Assembly: GCA_907164885.2 (NCBI GenBank)
Contig: OU015490.1
Span: 16,997,109 to 17,061,108 of the forward strand
Origin: Dolomedes plantarius
Lineage: Eukaryota > Arthropoda > Arachnida > Araneae > Dolomedidae
DNA: 64,000 nucleotides
Reading direction: 5' to 3'
The number at the start of each line of letters is the position of its first letter. The first letter of the stretch is position 1. Both the position numbers and the translations under genes were made by a program. Below, in pieces: positions 1 through 9,963 of this stretch. The notes under the pieces were generated by a model. It did not search any database. It saw only the letters and a program-made list of their open reading frames with translations, and had not been told where the DNA came from.

Positions 1-1010
1 CTGCACTGATATAAATTTTGGCTTTATTTTCTGTCTACCTCTGCCTCATTCTATTCTTTTCTTAACGTAAAAAGTAATGGTTTACTTATAAATTGGTGTA
101 CGTTTTAAGATTTACGCAAAATGCTGTAACGCACTGTAGGGATGTAAATTTTGGCTATATTTTATGTCTATCTTTGCTTCATTCTATTCCTTTCTTATCG
201 TAAATAGTAATGGTCTATTTATAAATTGGTGTACGTTTTTAGATTTACGGAAAATGCTGTAACGTACTGCACCGATGTAAATTTTATCCTTATTTTCAGT
301 TTACCTTTGTCATATTATGATCGTTACTTACTGTAAAATACACCATTGGTGATAAATTTTACGCATTATTTTAGTTTTAGGGCCTGTTCACATAGGAGTC
401 CGTTGCGTTGCGTTGCGTTAAGGAAAAGATGACGTTGAGACGAAAATAAACCAATCATATGCCTCCAAACGAAATTTTTAACGCCTATGATTGGTTTATT
501 TTCGTCTCAACGTCATCTTTTCCTTAACGCAACGCAACGGACTCCTATGTGAACAGGCCCTTAAAGTTTACGCAAAATGCTGTAACGTACTGCACCGACC
601 TAAATTGTGTCTATTTTCTGTCTACCTTTTTTTTCTTATTCTGCTCCCTACTTTATTGTACACCATTGGTGATAAATTTATATCGTCTTAAAGTTTACTC
701 AAAATGCTGTAACGTACTGCACAGATGTAAACTTTATCTTTAATTTCTGTTTACGTTTGTCATATTCTACTCTTTACTCACTGTAATCTACAGCACTAGC
801 CGCAAATTTGTGCGTTGTCTTAAGATTTCGTAAAATACTGTAACGTTCTGTATTGAGGTAAATTTGTCGTTGATCTCTGTTTACTTTGTCATATTCGAAT
901 CCTTCCTTTCTGTAACGTATTGCACTGTCTATAAAACTACGTGCGTTTTAATATTTATTGTACTTCAATGTAACGTTCTGTACTGCTTGTTAATTTATTA
1001 AGCACAAGTT
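1..1010. repeat. Tandem repeat, about 130-bp unit, in T-box intron
   Basis: A degenerate unit recurs about seven times. Each copy has a core like 'aaaatgctgtaacgtactgc' followed by 'gatgtaaattttggct', a pyrimidine-rich block, and a block resembling 'gtaatggttta..aaattggtg'. Cores lie near 123, 256, 577, 702, 838 and 968, and the window starts inside another. Spacing is 125-137 bp once the MITE at 380-560 is removed. Copies become more diverged toward the exon at 1051. The array lies wholly inside the intron before the last T-box-domain exon and may extend left of the window. Confidence 0.85.
380..560. mobile_element. Foldback MITE, PIF/Harbinger-like, TTA duplication
   Basis: This 181-bp element is almost entirely an inverted repeat. 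It starts 'gggcctgttcacatagga' and ends with the reverse complement. The arms run about 75 bp and surround a short AT-rich loop. It is flanked by TTA on both sides (377-379 and 561-563). A 3-bp TTA duplication with GGG-starting ends is typical of PIF/Harbinger MITEs. It sits inside one unit of the tandem repeat, and neighbouring units show the uninterrupted site. A diverged relative lies at 12686-12865. It encodes no protein. Confidence 0.8.
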
Positions 1011-1050
1011 AAATATATATGTATATATATATATTTTTTCCCTTTTCCAG

Positions 1051-1127
1051 ATTACAAAGCTGAAAATTGACCACAACCCTTTCGCTAAAGGTTTCAGAGA
1101 ATCTGGCGGATCCAAAAGATTGAAAAA
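1051..1127 (+). CDS. T-box transcription factor, exon with end of T-box domain
   Basis: Internal exon of a T-box family DNA-binding transcription factor. It follows a polypyrimidine tract ending 'ttttccag' and stops before 'gtatga'. It encodes ITKLKIDHNPFAKGFRESGG followed by a lysine/arginine-rich stretch. The ITxLKIxxNPFAKGFR block is the C-terminal helix signature of the T-box domain, which contacts the DNA minor groove. The last two bases (AA) pair with G from the next exon to give a lysine, so the frame runs into 2967-3600. Upstream T-box exons are outside the window. The RESGG-basic tail suggests the Tbx6/Dorsocross or Tbx2/3 groups more than Tbx20 or Brachyury, but the subfamily is not resolved from this fragment. 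Confidence 0.9.
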
Positions 1128-1613
1128 GTATGATTTCATTTATTTATTTATTATTCATACTGCTTGCATTTTTGTCACCAGTGTAGATCTTTTCATAAAA
1201 TGTCTAAGGTTAAGAGCAAATTATATTGAAACTCTCATATTAAGCAGGAAAAAAAAAAGGCCTGTAAAGATTCGCAATACAATAGCTATATAATTTTCTG
1301 TTCGGCCAAAATGGCCATCATAAGAGCGAAGCAACAAATCACCGGCAACTGCCACTTCCAGCAGAAAAAAACGGTGAAACAGGAATGTTGCCAAACCGAG
1401 AATAGAAAAAAAAAGAAGGGAGAAAGCAAGGAGTAAAAAAGGGGGAAAAAAAGCTAGTTGCAAGCGGAGAAGGAAGAGAATGGCCAACGAAAAAAATTAA
1501 ATAACAAAGAAAAGGATTTAAAACAAGTAATATTAAAAAAAAAAAAAATTAAAGTCAATTCCTACTTAGGTCAACATAGAAAAATTTGAGTGTGAACTAA
1601 TAGTAGGAATTGA

Positions 1614-1652
1614 ATATAGGGAGAGTGTGAACTAATAGTAGGAATTGAAAAA
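1614..1652 (+). repeat. 39-bp direct repeat, copy A
   Basis: The sequence beginning 'atatagggagagtgtgaact' and ending 'gaattgaaaaa' recurs at 2103-2141. A partial extra copy ('gagtgtgaactaatagtagg') lies just before, near 1588-1613. The block between A and B holds the SINE fragment and the TA microsatellite. Confidence 0.8.
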
Positions 1653-1724
1653 GAGGATTGCCTGCCAGAACCTTGCCTACTGTGCGAGATTGGGAGGGGG
1701 GAAAGAGAGAGAAAAAGTTTGTCA

Positions 1725-1800
1725 GCTTAGGGATTCGATCCCGGAACCTACAGGACGGGAGTAGCCCACGCTACCGCAGTGCTACCGTTTACACAGTAAG
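1725..1800 (-). repeat. tRNA-like SINE fragment
   Basis: Read on the - strand, the block has a tRNA-like arrangement: an A-box-like 'tagcgtgggctac' and, about 30 bp later, a B-box-like 'ggatcgaatccc'. This resembles the RNA polymerase III promoter of tRNA-derived SINEs. No full cloverleaf is evident, so it is annotated as a SINE or tRNA remnant and not a tRNA gene. Confidence 0.5.
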
Positions 1801-2020
1801 AACATGGAAATTACCATTCAAGAGCGAGAGACGCTCTAGGTCTTCCTATTAAAAGGGCTCCCATATAAAACTAAAATTGATTAATTAAATTTAATTAATG
1901 AATTAATATTTGAAAAAACTGTATTAACATCAAGTGTCATCCACTACAAGTTTAAAAAAATGTATTTGAACTTGAGTGGATGAATAAAAAGTATTTTATT
2001 AACGATTGAAAATTTGAACA

Positions 2021-2021
<1 letters not shown>

Positions 2022-2106
<85 letters not shown>
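2022..2106. repeat. (TA)n microsatellite
   Basis: About 42 uninterrupted TA units. The array ends directly at copy B of the 39-bp direct repeat. Confidence 0.95.
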
Positions 2107-2110
<4 letters not shown>

Positions 2111-2141
2111 AGAGTGTGAACTAATAGTAGGAATTGAAAAA
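2103..2141 (+). repeat. 39-bp direct repeat, copy B
   Basis: Same sequence as 1614-1652, identical over the compared bases from 'atataggg' to 'gaattgaaaaa'. It abuts the (TA)n tract. Confidence 0.8.
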
Positions 2142-2966
2142 TAGCGTACAACAGCTTATAGCCATGAATTGTAAAAACAGGGAAAAACAGAATACTTGGT
2201 GACTTCTTTAAAAAACATATCTCTTGTGTTCTTTGAGCCAAAATTTAAGAGCCCGTTCAGTTTGGTCAATGCAGCCAAGGCTACTGTCATAAAAAATCAG
2301 ACAAAGTAAACCCATGTCAATGTTCCCGTTAAAACGATACAATATACATACGTACATACATACATATACTTACTGTTTACAGATACTGTATTATATGTGT
2401 ACGTGATTACAGTATCAAATAAGAAAATATATCCGTCTACAACAATATTTTCAATAAGTCCCAGAATATGTGCCTTTATTTTAAAGTAAAAGATCATTCA
2501 AAACAACAGAAAGCAAATAATATTTTAAATTCCAATAATTTATTTGTTAAAAAACAGTTACTAATAGTATCAAAAACTTTGAGCATCATTAAATGCATTC
2601 AGTGGGCGAGGCGTATTAACTTCAAAATGGGAAAATAAGTTTGTTTCTAGGACACCTCTTTATAACGGTATTTCTTATCGCTCCTTGTGATACTCTTGTG
2701 GGTTATACTGCAACATGTAGTAACTGTGTTCTGTAATAATCAGCACAGTATAACCCGTACTGTAGTAAAAACTCCTAAAATTATCAAGTGACATGTGATA
2801 TTTATTAACAGGTTTGATGACACCCTCCCTCTCTTTTCTGAAAACAAATAATTCGTATCTTTTTCCCCCTTCATCCAATCACACTGACTGCAGATAAATG
2901 ACTCCCATCATGCTCAAGAACAAAGAAAGGATAGTTGACTAACCTCCTCCTTGTTCACTTTTCCAG

Positions 2967-3600
2967 GAAACCCGTGGACGACTTTTTCTTCAACAGGGAC
3001 GAAGAGGACCACAAATGGTCCTCGGAAGAACCCGAAAGAGCCTCGTCGGTGGAAGAACCTACCGTCCAGTCCGGGAGCCAGTCCAGCGAGGTCACCTCCA
3101 CCTTCCAGTCCCCCGAAAAACCTCCCAAAACGGAAGAGAAAGAAAGGGATTCGTCCGACTCGCCCCTGGTGAGCGAGACGAACAGACTGATGGGAACGGG
3201 TTGCAACAGCTTCCTAGAACGCTGCCTGGCGGACCACCAGTTCTTGGCACCCCAGGACATCAAGATCCCCCCTTTCGCGGCCTTCGCGAATCCCTACAGC
3301 ATACCCTACTGCTCTAGTCCCTGCGATTATCAAAGAGTCTCCGAACAGGACGCTTACAAAGCTCAGCTGGACTTGTACACCTCTGCCTTCCTGCCGAACC
3401 CAGGTTCGGCGATGTTCGTCAACAACAATAACAGGCTTCCCCTGAAGCCCAGCCCTGTGATAGGATACCCTGCCGGAGCTTACCCCCTCTTACATCCCAT
3501 GACAGACCCCACGGCGCTCCTGCACGACGAGGAATACAGAAGGGTGCTTCTGTCTTCGACTCTGTCACAAAACAGATACTTTCCCTACTTCTGCCGGTAA
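2967..3600 (+). CDS. T-box transcription factor, terminal exon
   Basis: Terminal coding exon, following acceptor 'cttttccag' and ending with TAA at 3598-3600. It adds 211 residues after the T-box domain. The frame is fixed by the phase from the exon at 1051-1127 (2 + 634 bases = 212 codons including stop). The protein starts KPVDDFFFNRDEEDHKW, then has a Ser/Glu/Pro-rich acidic stretch (roughly residues 15-75), a more hydrophobic segment rich in Pro, Tyr and Phe, and ends LSSTLSQNRYFPYFCR. Such low-complexity tails in T-box proteins act in transactivation or repression. GC content is clearly higher than the flanking DNA, as expected for coding sequence. I do not recognise a named C-terminal motif, so the subfamily remains open. 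Confidence 0.88.
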
Positions 3601-4395
3601 CATTTTGTGTGCGATTGTGTTGTTTTTTTTCTTCTTCCTTACCGGAATGAGTCTCAGAGGAACGTCAGCTTTCGGGAACTCTCAGCTGGAGATACAGCGC
3701 TGTTTTTTCGAGTCTCGTGCTGTGTTCTGCAGGTGTACAGCTTCAGTAGAGATGCCTTTCCAGCGGAACTCCTTTTTTTTTATTCTTTTAAACAAGAGTC
3801 CAGACGCAGTTTATTACAAAGACATGTATTATACAAACTACTGTGTGTCTTAACACGTGTGATATATTTCGAATTTTGTGAGAACAGTCGTTAAGGGAAG
3901 TTGCTGGAAGACTTTATAAGGAAGACTATCCTCGGATTGCACAGCTGCGCTGCACTGCTGCGAAGTGAATCGTGTGTTTAAATCAATTCTATTTCAACCT
4001 TCTCTTCCGAAACCTACAGACGGTGGCAATTTTGAGTGAAATGAAAGAACTTACGAAGAAGGCACATCCTTCATTCTTTGTGATAGTATGCTGAGTCAGG
4101 GTGCTACAGAATATCTAAATGAAGGTTCTAACTGTACTTAAAAGTTCCTTAAATTTGAATTTCTTTTTTCGAGTAGACTAAACCTTTTTCTATTTTCTTA
4201 ATTCTTAAGACATCTAAAATTAACCCAATTATTTCCACGCATTTTCATATTAAGAATTAAACTGAAAATTTTAAAACGGCTTCACTCAAGAAAATTCATT
4301 TAATGCTGATAAATTTATCGTTTGTAATTTCCTTCCATGTAAAATATAGCAGTTACACATGCATGTACACACACACATATTTATGCATATATACA
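3601..4395 (+). other. Probable 3' UTR and intergenic DNA after T-box gene
   Basis: The region immediately downstream of the stop is T-rich and has no further coding exon. No clear AATAAA signal appears within about 1 kb, so the transcript end cannot be placed. Confidence 0.45.
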
Positions 4396-4728
<333 letters not shown>

Positions 4729-5114
4729 TACAAGATTTATTACTTACCTGATAGTTATTATTTATAATAGTAAAATTTTCACATTCAGTTAATTTTCTTC
4801 AGGAAAAGAAGGTTGTTCTGAAAAGAAAAGACCTTTTTGTTTTCTTTTTATAATTGATCTCTGAAGTGAACACCTGTTGTACCTCTATCGTAAATATCAA
4901 TTACCTGCAACAAACTATCAAATAGATTCAACAAAAATTCGTTAAAACAAAGGATGTAGCAGGATTAAAAGTTTTGTAGATTACTTCGAAAACGATATTT
5001 AAGCGAAATATAAAGGATTGTGTTCATAAAAAATAAGAAAACAAACCTTTTTTTTTTTTTTTTGGTAAAATCAAACAATTTTTTTTTTTAAAAATAATTG
5101 CTCTTACTTTTAAA

Positions 5115-5546
5115 GTCCAAATAATTACAACATAAAAATAACTTTTTATACACCATGTTTTTAAATTTTCGGTTGAATCCTATAAACTTGACAATTCTAT
5201 GTATTAATAAATACTTTTAAAAAATTTTTTTGATGAATTATCCCATCCACTTGAAAGAAAAGGAAGTTAATCGGAAGTTGCGTTTAACTTTTCATTCCCG
5301 TCCCGGTCGATAGATGGCTGCACCATTCTACAAAACAAAATTAACTGAAAAATGAATTCAAATCTGCTTACAGATGGCTAAAAGTATCAAAATAATGCAT
5401 TGTCATCGTGTTCTGAGCTCTTCCAAAAGTTTCAAATGTCTAGCTAGTCGGGAAGTTAGTTAAAAATCGATTGCAAGATTTGTACGGGACAAACACACAC
5501 ACAAACAAACAAACAAGAAAGCGAGTTAATAAAAACATGGTAAAAA
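5115..5546 (-). repeat. Interspersed repeat family X, copy 1
   Basis: About 430 bp that, read on the - strand, matches copies at about 49225-49655 and 59790-60237. Shared landmarks in order are 'taccatgtttttattaac', 'cttgcaatcga', 'gactagctagacatttgaa', 'gcagccatctatcg' and 'aatacatagaattgtcaag'. There is no ORF and no terminal inverted repeat, so the class is unknown. Confidence 0.8.
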
Positions 5547-5961
5547 TGCATGGAAATCATGTTCTCATAACTGCTGACCTAAAAGTGAAATGACTTTTTA
5601 AAAAAAAACTTCATAATGCTGAAAAATTTCTAGGGTTTGACGGGGATAGTGTCTTCTTCAGTAATGTTCTGGATTTTGTGTAAGATTCCGTATCACAGTA
5701 AATCATGTGCAATAATAAAAAAAGAGTGCGGCGAATCGAAACGGCCGTGATCGACGAGTTATCGAGACGGAAAGAATGGGGAATGCTGGGTATTTTCTCA
5801 CTGTTAATTTTTACGCTCGAGTTTCAATGTACAATGTGTATTTTTAAATGTATTTAATAAATGTTTTATTATTTCATTCTGTGGCGTGAGTGTCATTTCA
5901 GTGCGAGAGCAACATGTCTTCCAGTTTAGAAAGATATCGTTGGAGAAATATCTATATATAT

Positions 5962-5974
<13 letters not shown>
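5547..5974. other. Intergenic, nothing recognised
   Basis: The sequence between the family X copy and the TA tract that hosts the Tc1 elements shows no ORF with recognisable coding potential and no terminal repeats. Confidence 0.5.
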
Positions 5975-5998
<24 letters not shown>

Positions 5999-7203
5999 CA
6001 CTCAAGAGCCAAAACATTATGACCACCCCTACATTTTGCAATGAATTCGCCTGGATGACGTGGAAGGCGCGTGATCAGGTGGAAGTGGTATTTAACTGCT
6101 GCTAGAGAGTCTGAAGAATCATTCTTTCACTTACTTCTGTGTGTGATGGGAAAGACTGCGGATCTAAGCGACTTTGATAGAGGGCAGATTGTAATGGTTC
6201 GAAGGCTCGGAACAAGTATTTCCGAAACTGCACGACTCGTGGGTTGTTCGCGACCTACAGTTGTTAGTACTTATGCAAAGTGGATGAATGACGGTGAAAC
6301 AAGCAGTAGACGACATGGTGTTGGACGTCCACACGCAATCAAAGAAAAAGGTCGTCGGAGACTGTCTCGCATGGTGAAGCAAAACCGGAGCCAGACAGTG
6401 GCTCAGCTGACAGCCCAATACAATGCAGGGCCAAGTAGAATAGTATCGCAGCACACTGTTCAGCGGACACTGTTAGATATGGGGCTACGCAGCAAACGTC
6501 CCACTCGTGTGCCTTTGATGACCAAGCTTCATCGCCAGCTGGGCCCGGGAACATCGCGACTGGTCCATGGATCAGTGGGAGAGAGTTGCCTGGTCAGATG
6601 AATCACGGTTTGTCATTCATCACGCCGATGGCCGTGTCAGGATACGCCGTCTTCCAGGCGAACTGTTGCTCCCTCAATGTACAGTAGGTCATACACAGGC
6701 CGGTGGTGGCGGTATTATGCTTTGGGGGACGTTCTCTTGGGCGTCTCTGGGACCTGTGGTTGTGGTAGAGCAGACCATGAATGCTACAGGGTATCTGAAC
6801 ATCATTGCGGACCAGTTGCACCCTTACATGGCCTCTGTTTTTCCAGCTGGAAATGGAATGTTCCAACAGGACAACGCTCCGTGTCACAAGACTAAAATTG
6901 TGTTGGAGTGCTTCCAGGAACATGATGCTGAATTCCAGTTAATGTCCTAGCCGCCTAACTCACCGGATCTCAATCCGATAGAACACATTCGGGATGTCAT
7001 GGGACGGCAGCTCAGAGTTCAAAGACCGCCAATTCGCAATATCTCGGATTTGCGTGACCGTTGCTTAAACATCTGGTACAATCTGTCTCCGGCCATCTAC
7101 CAAGGATTTGTGGCATACATGCCAAGGCGGGTTGAAGCTGTGTTGCGCGCCAAAGGTGGGCCAACTCGTTATTGACAGGTGGTCATAATGTTTTGGCTCT
7201 TGA

Positions 7204-7206
<3 letters not shown>
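5999..7206 (+). mobile_element. Tc1-like transposon, nearly full length
   Basis: Terminal inverted repeats start 'cactcaagagccaaaacatt' at 5999 and end with the reverse complement at 7206, matching for about 29 bp. Length, about 1.2 kb, is normal for Tc1 elements. It lies within (TA)n on both sides, consistent with TA target preference. It carries one broken transposase gene on the + strand. A second Tc1-like element begins 50 bp to the right across the same TA array. Confidence 0.92.
6146..7175 (+). pseudogene. Tc1-family transposase, frameshifted
   Basis: Cut-and-paste transposase of the IS630-Tc1-mariner superfamily (DD34E). The start [20 protein letters not shown] opens an N-terminal helix-turn-helix ([16 protein letters not shown]) and a second DNA-binding domain with GRPxAI. 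The catalytic region shows the first Asp in WSDESRF, the second in FQQDNAPCH, and the Glu in PDLNPIEH. Two lesions disable it: a frameshift near 6540-6565, between the DNA-binding and catalytic parts, and an in-frame TAG near 6948, where Trp is usual before PPNSPDLNP. The natural stop is TGA at 7173-7175. The few lesions suggest a fairly recent insertion. Confidence 0.9.

Positions 7207-7256
<50 letters not shown>
7207..7256. repeat. (TA)n between two Tc1 elements
   Basis: A TA tract of about 24 units that separates two Tc1-family elements and directly abuts both terminal repeats. Confidence 0.95.
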
Positions 7257-7259
<3 letters not shown>

Positions 7260-8564
7260 GTGGTTATCAAATAATGGAAACACTAAGAAACATCATGAAA
7301 ACCTTTATTAATACGGTACAGGATCACTTTTGCCATGAAATACCACCTGATTCCCCTTGAAATCGGATTATACAAGTCATGAATAGTGGTTAAGAATATA
7401 TTATACCATTCTTAAGGGAAAAATAATGAAAGTTCTTGTAGCGATGCTGTGGATATCGATACCTGGCTCTATCCGCTTATACAGATCATCGTGGTTGGAT
7501 GATATATAGTCGGGGGGGATTGTATAGGGCAGGATAAGATATTTGACTTCTTTTTCCTGCTCTTCAAACCAATACGTGATAGATTTAGCTGTATGTATAG
7601 GGGAATTATCATCCTGGAGAATGCCATCTCTTGCAAGAAACAATGATTGCACCATAGGATGGACTAGTGAGCTAAAATTTCGACATAGTCCTTCCCATTC
7701 AGTCTCCCTTTTAGTGTTACAATAGGGCTTGAAGAAAACCATGAAATGCAATCCGTAACCCTGATAGATCTACCTCCATGATTGACAGTTGAGATGAGAC
7801 AAACCAGAATCTTACGCTTGTGAAGGTGTTCTCTAGACATACGCACGTCCCGTTGCGAGGAACAACGTGAACAATGATTCGTCGGACCAAATGCCGTTTT
7901 TCGACAAATTACTCGACCAGTATTTGCGCTCGTGGCACCATTGTGGACGATATTTTGTATTGGCATCTATTGCAAGTGGCTTGGGAATAGCTACTCTTCC
8001 GTAAATGCTTTGTTTGTGAAGTTCCCTTCTACCTCAGATGGTTGATACCGGAACATGCAGATGCAGATTGAGCTCTTCGGTCATTTTGGCTGCAGTTGTT
8101 TTCTTCCTTCGTGTCACAATCCGCTTCAATACCTCGTCCGTCTCTTTCATTCAAATCTCCCTTTCGTCCACTATTCTGTTTGGCAAAGCATGTTTGTCCG
8201 TGCACTCTGTATGCTATCATGACTTTCGATACCATAGCTCGAAAAGCACCCATTAGCCTGAAGGTTGCAGTAACAGATACTCCAATTTAAACGTGTTCCA
8301 ACAATTTGACCTTTTCGCAAGGTCTGCAAGGTTTGACATTTTACGCTGCCCCCCCCCCCAAAAAAAAAATAAATAAATAAATAAATAAATAAATAAAAGC
8401 ACGATACCCTTAGCTTCATTAGTGCTACCTGGCAGTAGAATAATACATTCACTATATTATATCTAAAAAAATACCGGTGGCCAGACTTGTTTTTTAAGGA
8501 ATACGAAGCACATTCATAAACACCATTAATATTTATAGGTGTTTCCATTATTTTGATAACCACC

Positions 8565-8566
<2 letters not shown>
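7257..8566 (-). mobile_element. Second Tc1-like transposon, different family
   Basis: Terminal inverted repeats start 'caggtggttatcaaataatg' at 7257, with the reverse complement ending at 8566 (one base indel). Length is 1310 bp. It is flanked by (TA)n on the left and by (TG)n(TA)n on the right. It contains a degraded transposase on the - strand and a poly-C/poly-A and (TAAA)n patch near 8350-8396. Confidence 0.9.
7420..8260 (-). pseudogene. Tc1-family transposase remnant
   Basis: Pieces of a Tc1-type transposase are readable on the - strand in several frames. The C-terminal part has a QDDNSPIHTAKSI motif, with the second catalytic Asp, followed by FEEQEKEVKYL. The expected SPDLNxIE-type third motif is corrupted (IPPDYISSN). 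Several frameshifts and stops break the gene. It belongs to a different Tc1 lineage from the neighbour at 6146 because the terminal repeats differ. Confidence 0.75.

Positions 8567-8628
<62 letters not shown>
8567..8628. repeat. (TG)n/(TA)n microsatellite
   Basis: Right flank of the second Tc1-like element. Together with the tracts before 5998 and at 7207-7256 it looks like one original TA array split by two insertions. Confidence 0.9.
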
Positions 8629-8630
<2 letters not shown>

Positions 8631-8639
8631 GATATCGGC

Positions 8640-9049
8640 TTTACACGCACGATAACCTTTAACTTTACACTAAAACTATGTAGCTGAGATGAAACACGTC
8701 AGTGTTGTAGACGTGGCCAGAGTGACGAGAAGGAGCTATTTCGAGGAGAGCCGTCGACACATCGGGGAGTTAACCACAGAGATGAGAGGTATTGGTGAAC
8801 ACACAGAACAGAGACGCGACGTACAAACTGTATCCATGGAACTGATTTATTCAAAACCTCGACGATATAATTCAGCAAACATTCAGCTAAGAACAGGAAC
8901 ATTTAAGGCCGGACACGCGCAATAGTAACGCTACCGGTCCTCCGCCGTGGCAGTCAGAGGGCAGATTTTACATCGTAGTATCGTTGGAGCAATATGCGGA
9001 CAATGGATGAGAGAACGCGGGTCAGAACAGCAAGAGAGCAAGGGGGGGA
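8640..9049 (+). mobile_element. Internal remnant of LTR retrotransposon with PPT
   Basis: A GC-richer block directly upstream of an LTR-like unit. It ends with a polypurine tract ('agagagcaaggggggga') abutting the TG start of the LTR, the usual arrangement at the 3' end of an LTR retrotransposon. An ORF at 8689-8925 (78 residues) has no motif I recognise. The 5' part of the element is missing. Confidence 0.55.
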
Positions 9050-9642
9050 TGTGACATTATAAGTTGAATCTCGTCGGGTCCCCACCTCTGTTAAGATAGG
9101 CCCCTTTTCTCAGAATAGCCCACCCAACAGCAAGTGAACATCTGCAAGTTCCAGAAAAATACATTCAGGCAGATAACCGCAGCAGAGGGTGAAAAGTATG
9201 GGATAAACACCACAATAAATTCCTTGCAGTTAATAGAAATACAGAGCCCAGAAGGATTAACAAAACCCCGTCTCTAGTCATCTAAATCCGCAGTTCACAA
9301 TATCTCAGAGATAAAGTGATCAAAAGTGTCAAACAATACCATAAAGATAAAATGTACCCAAAGTGCTTCTAAGAAGTATATCAGCCTTACCACCCACGAC
9401 AAATATCTGCGTTGATGTAAACAGTCGCTGACTTGTTTAGTACAGCCCCTGGCTAAGAGAACAGATTCATTCTGTGGTTGTCTCTGTATGTGTACACATG
9501 TATCCTCTGCGTCATGCTAGAAGGACGCCCTGTCTCCGCCATAACTTCGAAAGAAATAAAGAACTTCAATTTTAAAAGAACTGTGCTTCTCATTTGTGCA
9601 TCTTATGTGTTATTAAGAAAAGTCATGTGGTGAAACGTGACA
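9050..9642 (+). mobile_element. Probable 3' LTR, Gypsy-like
   Basis: About 593 bp beginning 'tgtgacattataag' and ending 'gaaacgtgaca', so it has TG...CA ends with a short TGTGAC/GTGACA inverted repeat. A polypurine tract lies directly upstream. An AATAAA signal lies near 9557 toward the 3' end, as in the R region of an LTR. No matching 5' LTR is in the window and flanking duplications are not clear, so it is a truncated or rearranged element. Confidence 0.6.
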
Positions 9643-9963
9643 AGGAAGGAATGAAGCAGAGAGCGCAAAAATCCTCCGTCCCATCTTTTAAACCATGGGG
9701 GCGCTAACGTGACGATAGGTGCTAACGTTTCTTTAATTGGCCAGGGCCGATCGTCCGACTTGACCACATGAGCCATAATTCAAGATTCCGAACATGCTAT
9801 GCAAGGCGCGTGGTTTATGAATCATCCTGAATGATCACATGCGCCTGATTTTCAGCGCGTGGCTTAAGGGACACACTAGTTAGTTTAATCGTTTATTTCT
9901 AGATCAATTTTGAAAGAGGGGCTAGACTTACGTCATTATTACACACACACACATATATATATA
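9643..9963. other. Intergenic, nothing recognised
   Basis: Unique-looking sequence between the LTR and the mariner element, ending in a (CA)n(TA)n stretch. No supported gene. Confidence 0.4.

Larger units (their letters stand above)
1128..2966 (+). other. Last intron of T-box gene, with repeats
   Basis: This intron of 1839 bp runs from donor 'gtatga' to acceptor 'cacttttccag'. It contains a purine-rich stretch (about 1240-1550), a duplicated 39-bp motif (1614-1652 and 2103-2141), a tRNA-like SINE fragment (about 1725-1800), and a pure TA microsatellite (2022-2106). No further exon is seen. Confidence 0.75.

Noticed and set aside
2955..3317. Overlapping ORFs on both strands of the T-box terminal exon (100-102 residues)
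   Set aside because: They are shadows of the GC-rich coding exon. The T-box frame alone joins in phase to the upstream T-box exon.
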